DNA from: Amanita rubescens
Taxonomy: Eukaryota > Basidiomycota > Agaricomycetes > Agaricales > Amanitaceae
Assembly: GCA_015039365.1 (NCBI GenBank)
Contig: WION01000210.1
Location: forward strand, 1-64,000
Direction of reading: 5' to 3'
DNA length: 64,000 bases
Part shown: positions 48,035 through 59,880 of the stretch, piece by piece
Layout of the letters: each line of letters begins with the position of its first letter
Numbering within the stretch: position 1 is the first letter of the stretch
The notes under the pieces: model-generated
The model's database searches: none
What the model saw: only the letters and a program-made list of their open reading frames with translations
What the model was told of the DNA's origin: nothing
Translations under genes and position numbers: made by a program

Positions 48035-48698
48035 CACCGTCGATATTGCCAGGACCCACATCGCCACTCGTCACTCACTGCTCAACATGATGTCCCACTG
48101 GTATAGTATTGCAGCGAGCCTGATATGGTCTTATCATCTTGATACCACTGATCCTTGATATGGCATATGCGCTAATGACATGCGCCTGGACCCTAGGGCT
48201 TTAGGGGAATCTCCTTGACACCCAGGGATAAGGGTACTACCTATGTTTCTCGACGCTGGCATGGCAATGTCAGCCCCCATGGTGTTTTTCGCGCTTGCAC
48301 ACCATGATGTGACTGGGGTATTACTGCATGCTATACCATAATAAGCCCCTTAGAGGCTTTAGAATACAATATGGCTTGTATATAGCAACTTCTAGTATAA
48401 AGGATGTGCTTACATAACGGTCTGGGGGGCTTATGGACCAGACATTATTTCTATTTTACAATCGCAACGGGTAAAACTGTGGTTTGCCCAAGAGCGCTTG
48501 AGCCAGCGATTGATTATGCATGTCATTTACAGCATTCAGGGATCATCCGAGCTTTCAAGACCAAGTGGACCTGTGGACCTGAGCTTTATCTAAGCTCGGC
48601 TTGTAACATTAAGTTATACAGACTGTCGGTTAGACAGATCATAGACTGTACTTGTTTGCAAGGAACTTTATGAAGGATAACATCTGGTTATTCCTCCG

Positions 48699-48765
48699 GT
48701 AACTTAATAAAAAGACGAATTAGACTTTTAGCTTTAAAGCTTTAAGCTCATTAATTCTCTTTTAG
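48699..48765 (+). other. Putative 67-bp intron in copia leader
   Basis: GTAACT donor, CATTAAT branch-like site and CTCTTTTAG acceptor. The downstream frame (ORF0) has no ATG, so an upstream exon supplying one is needed. The frame joined directly at this donor has no start either, so the real donor may differ. The same acceptor is in copy A (ending at 64). The rest of the leader, 48035-48698, has no gene. Confidence 0.45.
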
Positions 48766-49305
48766 GAAAGAAAACTGGATTCCGAAACTAGTACTCTGTT
48801 ACCAGTATACAAAGCCGAAGGGGAATCATTTCCCCCTGCCCGGAGATTACCTCCTTCTTACAACACACCAATCCCACCGTTTCCCTTAACCATAGGGAAC
48901 TGGACATTTATTGATACACCAGCACCAATCCCAGAATCGTCCTATTCAAGGACAATAGTTCGTGTTGTTAACCCTGATACCAGATTTGGTGTCACAAGAC
49001 GTGGACCTGTCACAGTTCATGATCGAAGAGATCACTTCTTAGCCGCACAACTAACAAATGGTCGTACCTTGCAAGACGAAATAATACATCGTCGTCGTCA
49101 AGAAGCTATCAAAGAAGGTGTTCCACCCACCTTAGATCTTTGGATTCCACCCAGGGGTACATCTGTTACCCAACACATAGCAAATAGGCATACACACCGT
49201 AATATCAAAAGAGATAATCATGAGGATGAAATCCTCGAATCACGTTTCTTTTGGTGTCTTATAACCACCTATATCATAATCATCACATCCGCCTTCCTCG
49301 TCTAA
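48766..49305 (+). CDS. copia ORF0, tail-anchored protein of unknown function
   Basis: 179 open codons from an intron-like acceptor to TAA at 49303-49305; gag ATG begins one base later. The protein is Pro-rich at the N-terminus (SFPPARRLPPSY, IPPFPLTIG), basic in the middle (HRRRQEAIKEG) and ends in a hydrophobic stretch (FFWCLITTYIIIITSAFLV), which predicts a C-terminal membrane anchor. There is no internal Met, so translation depends on an upstream exon. Copy A differs mostly at synonymous positions apart from one indel, which supports real coding. I know no standard copia protein in this position. Confidence 0.6.
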   Translation, partial: ERKLDSETSTLLPVYKAEGESFPPARRLPPSYNTPIPPFPLTIGNWTFIDTPAPIPESSYSRTIVRVVNPDTRFGVTRRGPVTVHDRRDHFLAAQLTNGRTLQDEIIHRRRQEAIKEGVPPTLDLWIPPRGTSVTQHIANRHTHRNIKRDNHEDEILESRFFWCLITTYIIIITSAFLV

Positions 49306-49306
49306 A

Positions 49307-51000
49307 ATGTCAAACAACTTGATGATTCCTAGTTCCATTCCCATTTTGAATGGAACTAATTATAAAGAATGGGAACACATCATGCGTTTCCTACTTCAAA
49401 CTAAGGGACTATTTCAGTACCTTAAAGACGATTATGTTCGTCCCTGACGGGTAACCCCATTGGAACAATTTTATCTGGACACAGGCATTCAAGCCTTCAT
49501 TCCAGCTGTTCCAGCAACAGCAGCAGTTCTGGAAACAGAAACTGAAGATGCGATACCTGCAATGCCAGCACAACCAGCACAACCTGCCATCACTCAACAA
49601 ATGATTGATGATGCAAGGGCTATCAAAAAGGCCTTTGATGATTGGGTCGTCGAGGATGATTGCATCCTCAGATCCATAAATATGAAATGTTCTGCTACAA
49701 TACAGCAGATCAATCAAAGTGTTGATTCCACCTGAGTCTTATGGTGGAATTTAGCTGAACAATACGGCGTGACAATGTCTGCTGGTATATACAATGACTT
49801 CCAATTAGCTGTTACTTGGAAGTTTCAAGATAAAAAGGATCCCACACAATCCTTAAACGACCTCCTTGCCATCATAAACCGCTTAGCATCAAGCGGAATT
49901 ACATTGCCTGCAAACGTCCAGGCAATGATTGTACTTTCAGCTGTCCCTTGTCATTGGGACAACTTTGCCGCTGTGGTTCTAGCCACAACAGAACCATCAG
50001 ATCTCACAATCCAAGGGATACTTCCCTTAATTCAGAATGAGTGGCGCCGAAGGCACCCTGAATCTGCCACGATGGCTAATATGTCGCAACAACAGCAGCA
50101 ACCATGGCAACAAGTACATGGTCGAGGATGTGGATGTGGACATGGACGCGGACATCGACGTGGATGTGGATGTGGACATGGACGCGGACGTGGACGTGGA
50201 TGTGGACGTGGACGTGGATGTGGACGTGGACGTGGACGTGGATGTGGACGTGGACATGGATGTGGACGTGGACATGGATGTGGACGTGGACATGGATGTG
50301 GACGTGGACATGGATGTGGATCAGGTCGTGGATGTGGGGGGAGGCCTTACTCTAGGCCTCCACAAGCGCTGAAACATCAGCTCCACCACAAGCTCCTCCG
50401 GCTAATCAAAATTGGCCTGGAAAGATGGAGGGCCAAAAGCATGGCCCTAATTGGGAAAGGAACCGAGAACACCAAAAGGCAGATGCAGCCAAGAAGAAGG
50501 CTGCCAAAGCCACAGAACACACTATGGGTTCTGCACATACTGTCGCCCGTATCGGGCCTTATAGCATCACTGAGCCTGAATTTGTTCAGGGCTCTAGCAA
50601 GGACGAACAGGACTATCAGTCCTATAAATCAAATCAAGGAATATCGTCAGATGACATCAATTATAAAAACATGGATATAGATCAGGAAGCTGAACTATAT
50701 TATGATGATTATTACTATGAAGATAACAGCGAACAATGGTATGAAACCATTAAGAAGCTGGAAATGGCTAACTTTCTCTTTATAGAGGCAGCAATGAAAA
50801 TGGTGTTCCCTAAATTGGGACATCATTGTCGTACTATAAATTCCTTCTTTGAACAATCTGTACTATATGATAGTATAAATTATAAAGAAAATTTAGACAA
50901 AAACTGCCTCATAAGAGATAAGTCGTGTGACACAGCCATTTATAATGCCAATATGATCGAACGATCATATAATATTGGTAACATGTTTAAGAAACCTATT
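49307..51000 (+). pseudogene. gag: copia gag, copy B
   Basis: Starts MSNNLMIPSSIPILNGTNY. TGA near 49446 and a stop near 49733 break the first third; 49769-50340 is open with the Gag core as in copy A. The arginine-glycine tail is greatly expanded (50124-50335), after which frames shift near 50360. The region 50425-51000 continues the linker toward protease. Confidence 0.85.
50124..50335 (+). repeat. Expanded GGACGTGGATGT-type minisatellite in gag
   Basis: Tandem GGACGTGGATGT, GGACATGGATGT and related 6- to 18-bp units encode GRG, GCG and GHG tripeptides in frame. Copy A has only about 60 bp here (1396-1460). Growth by replication slippage is likely. Confidence 0.9.
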
Positions 51001-51808
51001 ACATGTTTAGTGGTCAATAAACAAAAATTTAAAGATAAAGTACATCCAACATGTCCCTGTCTGGAGTGTGTTGAGAAGCGTACTGGAGATACACTATGGA
51101 TGTGTGACTCTGGTGCATCCAATCACTTTACCTTTAGTAGGAAAGACTTCTCTGAATACAGAGAATTTCCTGCAAATGAAAACCACAGTGTTAAAACTGC
51201 TAATGGTTTAGATTGCCTTGAGGGACTTGGCACAGTTATTCTTGAACACAAGTTATCCACAGGAGAAACAACACTCATAAAGCTCTTTCCTGTACATTAT
51301 ATGCCACAGGCAACTGCACGCTTGATTTCAAACAGCAGATTGATCCAACAAGGATTAACTTGTAAACAAGATGAAAAGATGGTAGTCTTTTCCTTTACAG
51401 ACTCAGGTAGAACATGTATTGAAGGACATTATTTAATGCCCAAAGATACATTAGTTTATGCTCAAGGAAGGATCATCATTATGAATCCTACACTGGTTTC
51501 CAGTCCTGGTTTATCCAACAGGAATTCTAAAATGATTCTCAGAAGACCGTCAAAGAAACCAAACACAGAGTCTATAGAAAAACTATTGGACTATGAGACC
51601 TGGCATAAATGTTTTGGTCATCCATCCAATGAAGTCTTTTCGAAGATACCGTTGAATGTCAATGGATGGAAAGAAGTTACACTTCCAGAAGGAAAATTAC
51701 ATTGTGAAGGTTGTCTAAAAGGCAAAATGAAGGCAAAACCTTATAAACTGTCTTCGAAGAGAGCTACTTGTCCCTTTGAGTTACTCCATATGGATCTTAT
51801 GACCGTAC

Positions 51809-51984
51809 TGTTGGGCAAATCGTGTGACCTCGAAAAGAAGTGGCCTGACTGGGGATTGAACCCAAGACCTCCTTGGACATATACCAGGTGCTCTAACCAC
51901 TGAGCTACCAGGCCTTGGTTCTATACCAGACTTATAGTCAACATGTTGGGCTAGGCAAGCATGGCCTTTCCTTGCATTCCAACA
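51809..51984 (-). mobile_element. 176-bp solo LTR carrying a tRNA-like gene
   Basis: Ends TGTTGGGCAAATC and CATTCCAACA, perfect duplication CGTAC (51804-51808, 51985-51989), interrupting copia integrase. The interior is mostly a complete tRNA-like sequence on minus (51841-51914). The TGTTGG...CCAACA ends and 5-bp duplication say LTR; alternatively it is a tRNA-derived SINE with a coincidental terminal match. Confidence 0.7.
51841..51914 (-). tRNA. tRNA-like sequence (pseudogene or LTR-embedded gene)
   Basis: On minus it folds as a cloverleaf: acceptor GGCCTGG with TCAGGCC plus A, D-arm GCTC/GAGC with loop AGTGGTTA, anticodon stem CCTGG with CCAAGG (one extra A), loop TATATGT, and T-arm with loop TTCAATC. 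Box A TAGCTCAGTGGTTAGAGC and box B GGTTCAATCC are canonical for RNA polymerase III. Position 33 is A rather than T, so the anticodon (nominally TAT) is uncertain and a functional tRNA is unlikely. Confidence 0.8.
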
Positions 51985-54332
51985 CGTACTGGCCATATCT
52001 TACCACAAATACAAATATATTGGTGTCATCGTTGATGATTTCACCTTGTATATGTGGATTGGTTTACTTAAAACCAAAGATCAAACTCTAGAATATTTTA
52101 CCGGATGGTATAATGAGTTTGTAGATCCTAAACAACCTATTTCTCACCTCCATTCTGATCGAGGGGGGGAATTTGTAAATAAATAAAGCCTTTAAAGAAT
52201 TCCTTAATAAATCCAAAGGAATTAAACACCAACAGACAGCTCCTTATACACCACAACAAAATGGTCGCATTGAATGCATGAATCAGACTTTGACTGACAA
52301 AGCTGAGGCTATGCGATTAGATGCAGGATGTCCGAAATCTTGGTGGGAGTTCTCATTCAGAACAGCTGTGCGTGTGTACAACCGCACTCCCCTTAAAAGG
52401 ACTAAATGGAAGACCCCTCTGGAAAACCTTCTTAATAAAAAGCCAGACGTATCATACTTTCAAGTATTTGGATGTGAAGCCTGGGTATTTATCCCTGATC
52501 AACGGAGACCAGACAAGCTATCCAAGAAATCCATTTTATGTACTTTTGTAGGATATGAAGAACCAAAGGCTATAGGTTCATGACGTCGACAAACACACTG
52601 GTCATATCCTCCCAGGCCACATTCTTTGAAAACAGGTTTCCGCGTAAAGGAAAGACTGCAGATATAATTACTGAAGATCTTGGTCCGATCTGGGAGGCAA
52701 TTCCTCAAGAGGAACCTAACAGACCTCCACAAAATTTGGATTTAAATAACTTACTCCCAGAGAACCATAGACGTTCTCCAAGCCGTAGACGCTCACCAAG
52801 TTTGGATCAAAGGGGTGCATCTCCTGATCAACAGCAGTCAGACCCTTCTGATGATTCAAACAATGATGATGATGGTGATGAATTTGCCGATCGTCAAAGA
52901 GATTTTTTGGATGATAATGTCCAAAGGCAAAGGGAAAAAATAGACATGACAATTATTGTAGACAATGTGATGATTGGCAAAAGGGTCAGAAAATTGATAA
53001 ACAATCTCGTTTACGAGATCAATTTAAAAGACAAATGAGTGATATGTTTAAGAAACATTACACTCCTGAACCCTTTGAACGTCCACCTTCTCCACAAATC
53101 AAAGAGGAGACTCCTGTTCCTTCTAGACCTATAACTCCGATACCATATGCATCTCGGTCACCTTCGCCTGCTAATCCTATGGATGTAGATAATCCTTTCT
53201 CTTTAAATCAAAGAGATCGTGATGAAATTGAAAACCCATTTATGACGGATCAAGAATTTGATCAATTTGAACAACATCAAAGAGATTGTTTTAGAGAATT
53301 TGCTCAGAGACCTAGACCTCCTCCACTGATCATATCTGATCCTGGTCCACACCCTCTGTACAAATAGGTCCTCGCCGTTCTGGTCGTTTTCCAGTTCCAA
53401 GGGTACAAAGAGACAATGCTTATGGAGATAAAACTCCTGCACAGATAGAAGCAGAAATTCAGCAAAAGCAAGATGCTTTACGAGAGCAGTTAAAAGATAA
53501 AATTCCAAGTTCTTCAACTCAGGATCCACTGTCAGACAACAGGAACCCTGATACAATGAATGAATCTGCCTCTCTACTTAAAGAAATCTTCACTTTGAAA
53601 TCTGAATTAAAAACTGCAGAACATGATCATTTAACCCAAATGATTAATGAATCCAGAAATGAATTCCTTCATTTTCTTCTAAAAGTGGCAGTTCCCCTTG
53701 TCGATAACATTCCATATGATTATAGGGATATTTCTAAAATGCCCTCCAGTAATCCTCAATTGTATAAACAATGGAAGATTGCAATGGATGATGAATTTAA
53801 ATCTCTTCAATCTAGAGATATTTGGGAGTTAGTTGATCTTCCAAAAGGACAAAACCTAATCAGATGTCGTTGGGTTTTCAACTTAAAAACGATGGATGCA
53901 AAAAAGCTTGCGTCATAGCTAAAGGTTTTAGTCAATGTCCCAGATTAGATTATGAAGATATTTACATGGCCCAGCCAGAAGGTTTTGTTGTAAAAGAACA
54001 AGAATCTAAAGTATATAGGCTGAGGAAAGCCATATATGGATTGAAACAGGCATCATATGCCTGGAATAAACAAGCTGATAAATCATTAAAATCTTTACAT
54101 TTCAAACAATGCTTGTCTGATTCTGGTGTTTACATTTGTAAAGGCAAGAATACAATCACGATATGCATATTGTATGTTGATGATATACTCTTTATGGGAA
54201 ATGACGATTCTATCATTGCAACCATTAAAAAGAAATTTATGGAGATGTGGGAATGTTGTGATCTTGGAAAGATCAAAGAGTATCTCTGAATCCAAGTCAA
54301 TTACAACCGTGATTTAGGATTCTTGGTAATAG

Positions 54333-54529
54333 TGTTGGAATATTTTGGGCCATGCCAAGCGTGCTGCTCGCTTTCCCCATTTGGTACATCCACATGGCAT
54401 CCACATTGCACAATCTACCTACATATATAGCCCATAAATACCCTGTATCCCCCATCCATTTGCCCCAATATCCACTGGGGCCCAAACCGACCCTCCTTTG
54501 CCATTGTGATGCCGTCGGAATCTCCAACA
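54333..54529 (+). mobile_element. 197-bp solo LTR in copia RT
   Basis: Ends TGTTGGAATATTTTGGGCC and CTCCAACA; perfect duplication AATAG (54328-54332, 54530-54534). TATATAGCCC and ATAAATACC inside resemble promoter elements. It shares terminal TGTTGG/CCAACA with 51809-51984 but not the interior. Confidence 0.93.
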
Positions 54530-55567
54530 AATAGATCAAGGCCCTTATGCCTTGAAGGTTGTTAAGCGATTTGGACTTGAAAATTGCAAGTCTGTACACA
54601 CACTGTTACCTGCTGGGTATGCTCCTTTAAAGAATGAAGGAGAATGCACACCACAGGAACATTCCTATTATCAACAGATAATTGGATCCCTTCTATATCT
54701 TGCCTTAGGAACTAGTCCTGATATAATATATGCAGTAATTTTGATGTCCCAATTTTCATCAAACCTGTCCCAAGAACATATCCAAAAAGCCTTGTATATA
54801 GTCAAATACATTGCTCACACCTTAAACGTCAAAATCGTTTATAGTGCCAAAGGCAATAATAAATTTAAAGCCTACGCTGACGCAGACTGGGCTGCTGATT
54901 GTAATACATGACGATCTATAAACGGTTATGTCTTAATGTTAGCTGGTGGTGCGGTGGCTTGGATGAGTAGAAAACAAAAGACTGTAGCCCTGTCCTCGAC
55001 TGAGGCAGAATACATATCTTTATTAGATGCTGCACAACAAATTGCATGGGTTGAGAATCTATTTTACAAAATAGGTGCACCCATTAAAAGCATCTTACTT
55101 AGTGTAGATAACCAAGGCGCTATATTTTGGGCACAAAATCCTGCACAAGAACATCGTTCTAAACATATCGATATTCACTATCACTTTGTTCGTGAATTGA
55201 TCTGATCGAGACTAAAAAAGTAGTCCTCGAATACATACCAACCAATGAGCAAAAAGCGGATCTCATGACTAAGAATTTATCCTTTGAAAAGGTCAAATTC
55301 TTTAGAGAACAATTGGGACTTTCCTTAGAGGAATATCCGACTTCTACAAATTCCTTAATCAGAAGACCAGACAAAATGGATTCTAATGAAATCCATGATT
55401 TGATGAAATTAATTCTTGATTGGCAAGATCTTGAATTAGATGAAATAGATCATCTATCACACAAGGAGTTGATGAAACTTCTTGACGGTCTTTTAGATGA
55501 ATATAGATAGATCCTTTCTATGATGAAAACATTATAGATAAATAAAGGATATCTAAGCGAAGGGGTG

Positions 55568-55952
55568 TGTTAAATATAGAATTATATTTATAGAATGATT
55601 AACTACTGATTGACTACGGTCATCATTAATCATATTGCTCACATCATCCTTTATGTATGACATAGAGATGACATCATAATGACATCATGATAGACTCATG
55701 ATTGCACCTTATGGTGTGCTCAGCATGCCATATCTTCCCTTCTATACTATACACTTACACATATGTAAACACATATTTGTTCTCTCTTAGTATATAAACC
55801 TGTCCTGTATTGTAGAATAGGACAATCCATTCTCTTCCTCTTACTATCACTACTACGCTGAAGGGTAGTGCTAAGGCTATATCGCAATAGGTAAGCTATT
55901 GCACCTGCTCATGCTGTGGACACACGCTCGCGTGCACCTGTCTTCTTTGTCA
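55568..55952 (+). repeat. Right LTR of copia B
   Basis: 385 bp, preceded by the tract AAGCGAAGGGGTG. Same structure as 7345-7740; lacks an 11-bp GCGATATCATG-type segment. Confidence 0.94.
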
Positions 55953-56859
55953 GAGACATGATAATTATCATGAACAATGTGATGATTGGCAAAAGGGTCA
56001 GAGAATTGATAAACAATCTCAACTTTGAGATCAATTCAAATGTCAGATGGGTGATATGTTTAAGAAATGTAGCACTCCTGAACCCTTTGAGCATCCTCCA
56101 TCTCCACAAATTAAAGAGGAGACTCCTTCTTGTCCTATAACACTGATACCTTATGTATCTAGGACACCTTCGCCTGTTCCTATGGATGAAGACAATCCTT
56201 TCTCTTTAAATCAAAGAGATCGTGATGAATTGGATGGCAATGTAAATGACCGAGATTGGTTAGAAGATGAAGGAAGGAGAAGAGATTGTATGAGAGATTT
56301 CTCCAGGATCCGGCCTAGACCACCACCACCAATTGTATCAGATCCTGGTCCACCTTCTGTACAAACAAATCCTCCTCATCGCTCTGGTCATTTTCCAGTT
56401 CCAAGTGTACAAAGAGATAACGCTTATGGAGATAAAACTCCTGCACAAATAGAAGCAGAAATTCAGCAAAAGCAAGATGCTGTACAAGAGCAGTTAAAAG
56501 ATAAAAATCCAAGTTCTTCTACTCAGGATCTGCCATCAGACGACAGGAACTCTGATGGAATGAATGAATCTGCCTCTTTGCTTAAAGAAATCTTCACTTT
56601 AAAATCAGAGCTGAAGACTGTAGAACATAATCATTTAACCCAAATGATTAATGAGTCTGGAAATGAATTACTGCATTTTCTTCTAAAAGCGGCTATCCCC
56701 CTTGTTGATAACATTCCATATGATTATAGGGATATTACTAAAATTTTCTCCAGTAATCCTCAATTGTTTAAACAATGGAAGATTGCAATGGATGACAAAT
56801 TTAAATCTCTTCAACAAAGAGACATTTGGGAGTTAGTTGATCTTCCAAAAGGACGAAAC
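55953..56859 (+). pseudogene. copia linker and RT start, copy C
   Basis: An open frame of about 270 codons (56047-56862) with the charged linker and the conserved WKIAMDDKFKSLQQRDIWEL start of RT. Ends at a solo LTR (TSD GAAAC). Confidence 0.88.
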
Positions 56860-57236
56860 TGTTAAAAATGCGCCAAGTGTAGTTACAACTCACTACAAAT
56901 ATTGTAGTAGTTGTCTAGCCCTCTGATAGACTCAATACACGCTTTAGACGTTCACAAATGCGGTCTATAAGAATTGATAGCAGTGATATTAAGTCTATAT
57001 CCAAGTGTAGGTATTGTAGTTCCCTACATGTAAGGAAACCTGGCCTGTTTGGTTCTATTTACTACCTATCCCATCAGGCGTGAGTTTAGGTGTCCACTAT
57101 ATCGTGTTTTGTCCACAGACACAACCGCTACACCTATGAACTAGCTCATTATACACAAAATAAAGAATATAGTATTGTAACACTAAATATAAAGCATTTG
57201 AGCGATATCTGATGTTTAATCACTCAATATTCAACA
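56860..57236 (+). mobile_element. Solo LTR, TGTTAAAAATGCG family, copy 1
   Basis: 377 bp, TGTTAAAAATGCGCC to CAATATTCAACA; perfect duplication GAAAC (56855-56859, 57237-57241). Reverse copies at 58943-59322 and 61642-62023. Confidence 0.94.
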
Positions 57237-57611
57237 GAAACCTAATCAGATGTCATTGGGTTTTCAACTTAAAAACTGATGGACACAAAAAACACACTTC
57301 ATAGCTAAAGGTTTTAGTCAATGTCCCGGATTAGATTACAACAAAACATTCTTGCCTGTTGCGAGATATGAAACAATCCAAATACTTCTGGCCACATCAG
57401 TGCTTGAAAATTGGGATATACAAGCCCTAGATGTAAAAACAGCCTTCTTAGATGGCGATCTTGATGAAGATATTTACAAGGCCCAGCCAGAAGGTTTTGT
57501 TGTAAAAGGACAAGAATCTAAAGTATATAGGCTGAGGAAAGCCATATATGGATTGAAACAGGTGTCATATGCCTGGAATAAACAAGCGGATAAATCCTTA
57601 AAATCCTTAGG
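57237..57611 (+). pseudogene. copia RT fragment, copy C
   Basis: Continues RT from HWVFNL through ALDVKTAFLDGDLDEDIY and LRKAIYGLKQVSYAWNKQ. Cut before the YVDD motif by the block 57612-58697. Confidence 0.88.
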
Positions 57612-58697
57612 GGCTCAATATTGCTCTCTACCTCATCATGGCACCAAAAACCCATATTAGGCCCAAAGCTTGCCACCAATCATCACAGGACCCATTCAAC
57701 GCAAAATGCACAATACTACAAGGTATGGATGATTACATGGATAGCCGTCCATCTGATGATATGGAAGTATCCCACTGGCGAGCCTTCAACAGCTCCGAGT
57801 TCCTGACACTGATATGCGACCAACTCAGGCTGAGAATTCTTGTACCAACCCAGCATTTCCATTCAACACACTAGTTGAGTACCTTTCACTGTTGTTTCTT
57901 ACACGATCACGCCAGGCGCTGCAGAACCAACTACTGAACAACTCAATCACTGTATAGAACCCCTCATTCCAAGTCATTCATGACAAGGCAACACTGCAAA
58001 AGGGTTCGATTTGTGAATTGTAAGTTATCAACTGTAATTTACACAATATCACTAACTTAGTGTTGCACTCAGCTAACAAGACAAAGATATATGATGAAAC
58101 TGATGAAAGTGTACAAGAAAGAAGAAGAGGTATATGTGAGCAAGATTTACAATATCTGCAATACACGGTACACCTGCTGCTTGGAAGATTGCAGAAGCTG
58201 GAGGGCACTCAGCTGATGTCATTCCCAGTCCTTGGTGGTGCTGTCGAGTCGTGGCTATCATCCATTTGAGGAGGAGGAAGAGGAGCAGGGGAGCAATGAA
58301 CAATGGCAGGTGCAGGACCCCGGGGAATTGGTGGGGATTATCGGAATCCTCGTCAACAATCACAGCCACTTCTCTGGGCCACTGTACACTATATCCAGCT
58401 TAATTCATTTGATTTTTATGTGTCTATTGAGTAGCTAGCAAAAAGGAGCAGGTATTGTAGCCAGGAAGGCAGTCCAGATGTGGTCAAAATCCTGTCAAAT
58501 CAATTGACACGGGTCACCATATTGTCATTTTCCTGTCAATACAATGGTCAAAACGTTGTCACAATGGACCTAGACTGGGGAAAAGTCTGATATCTTGAGA
58601 AACATATTTTTGGCAAAACATCAGAAAAACTCGGTCAAAATTCCAGATTTGACAATCATTTTCCACAGCACTATTTTATGCTGTGACCTTAAGCACC
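57612..58697. other. Unassigned block replacing part of copia RT
   Basis: About 1.09 kb with no match elsewhere in the window, no target duplication and no recognisable gene; about 0.55 kb of copia is missing at this point. It may be filler from a repair event or a piece of another element. Confidence 0.5.
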
Positions 58698-59880
58698 AAA
58701 ATTGTTTATAATGGAAGAGAAATAATAAATTTAAAGCCTTTGCTGACGCTGACTGGGCTGCTGATCATATTACACAACGATCTATAAATGGCTATGTCTT
58801 AATATTAGCTGGTGGTGCTGTGGCTTGGATGAGTAGAAAACAAAAGACTGTCTCTGTCCTCGACTGAGGCAGAATACATATCTTTATCAGATGCTGCACA
58901 ACAAATTGCATGGGTCGAAAATCTCTTCAATGAGATGGGTGCTGTTGAATATTGAGTGATTAAACATCAAATATCGCTCAAATCCTTTATATTTAGTGTT
59001 ACTATACTATATTCTTTATTTTGTGTATAATGAGTTAGTTTATAGGTGTAGTGGTTGAGTCTGTGGACAAAACGCGATATAGTGGACACCTAAACTCACG
59101 CTTGATGGGATAGGTGGTAGTAAATAGAACCAAACAGGCCAGGTTTCCTTACATGTAGGGAACTACAGTACCTACACTTGGATATAGACTTGATATAACT
59201 ACTATCAACTATTATAGACCGCATTTGTGAATGTCTAAAGCATGTATTAAGTCTATCAGAGGGCTAGACAACTACTACAACATTTGTAGTCAGTTGCAAC
59301 AACACTTGGCGCATTTTTAACAGGTGCTCCCATAGTTAGCATCTTACTTAGCATGGATAACCAAGATGCTATATTCTGGGCACAAAATCTTGCACAGGAG
59401 CATCATTCTAAATGCATTGATATTCGCTATCACTATGTTCGCGAATTGGTTGAGTCTAAAAAAGTAGTGCTTGATTGAATACATACCAACCAACAAGCAA
59501 AATGCGGATTTAATGACTAAGAACTTATCCTTTGAAAAGGTTAAATTCTTTAGAGAACGTTTGGGACTTTCCCTTGATGAATATCCGACAAATGCTTTAA
59601 TCAGAAGACCTGACAACCTTGATTCACAAGAAATGCGCGATATGACCAGATTTATTCTTGATTGGCAAAATCTTGAATTAGAAGGATATGATCAATTATT
59701 GCATAAGAAATTATTAGAACTTCTTGAGACAGTCTTATTGAACAATTTGAATTGGATATAGATCCTTTCTATGATGAAAACATCATAGATAAATAAAGGG
59801 ATAACTAAGCAAAGGGGTGTGTTAAATATAGAATATATTTATAGAATGATTAACTACTTATTGACTACTGTCATCATTAA
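58698..59880 (+). pseudogene. copia RNase H and LTR start, copy C
   Basis: 58698-58942 has FADADWAAD and GGAVAWMSRKQKTV; 59323-59815 continues with SMDNQDAIFWAQN and the C-terminal RERLGLSLDEYP. Interrupted by the inverted solo LTR 58943-59322. The right LTR starts at 59820 and ends abruptly near 59880. Confidence 0.88.
58943..59322 (-). mobile_element. Solo LTR, TGTTAAAAATGCG family, copy 2 (inverted)
   Basis: 380 bp, plus-strand TGTTGAATATTGAG to GCATTTTTAACA; perfect duplication GGTGC (58938-58942, 59323-59327). Confidence 0.94.

Larger units (their letters stand above)
51001..55510 (+). pseudogene. pol: copia pol, copy B
   Basis: Protease WMCDSGASNHFTF (51096-51135; Asp kept, the following D changed to N), integrase zinc finger (51600-51720), integrase core split by the insert at 51809-51984 (SDRGGEF near 52155, E in NGRIECMN near 52270), linker 52700-53560, RT 53740-54290 lacking about 108 bp around 53953 (FSPVARYE to LDED), YVDD near 54170, a solo LTR at 54333-54529, and RNase H 54860-55205 with DADWA, STEAEY and DNQGA. 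Several stops and shifts, including TGA 54909-54911. Confidence 0.9.
47094..55952 (+). mobile_element. copia copy B, full length with both LTRs
   Basis: Left LTR 47094-48022, right LTR 55568-55952, perfect duplication GAGAC (47089-47093, 55953-55957). It is inserted in copia copy C of the same family. Internal order: primer site, leader with intron, ORF0, gag, pol. Coding is broken by stops, a 108-bp loss in RT and two short solo LTRs, so it is inactive. Confidence 0.94.

Noticed and set aside
50027..50311. Minus-strand Ser-Thr-Met repeat protein
   Set aside because: It is the shadow of the GRG-coding minisatellite in gag.
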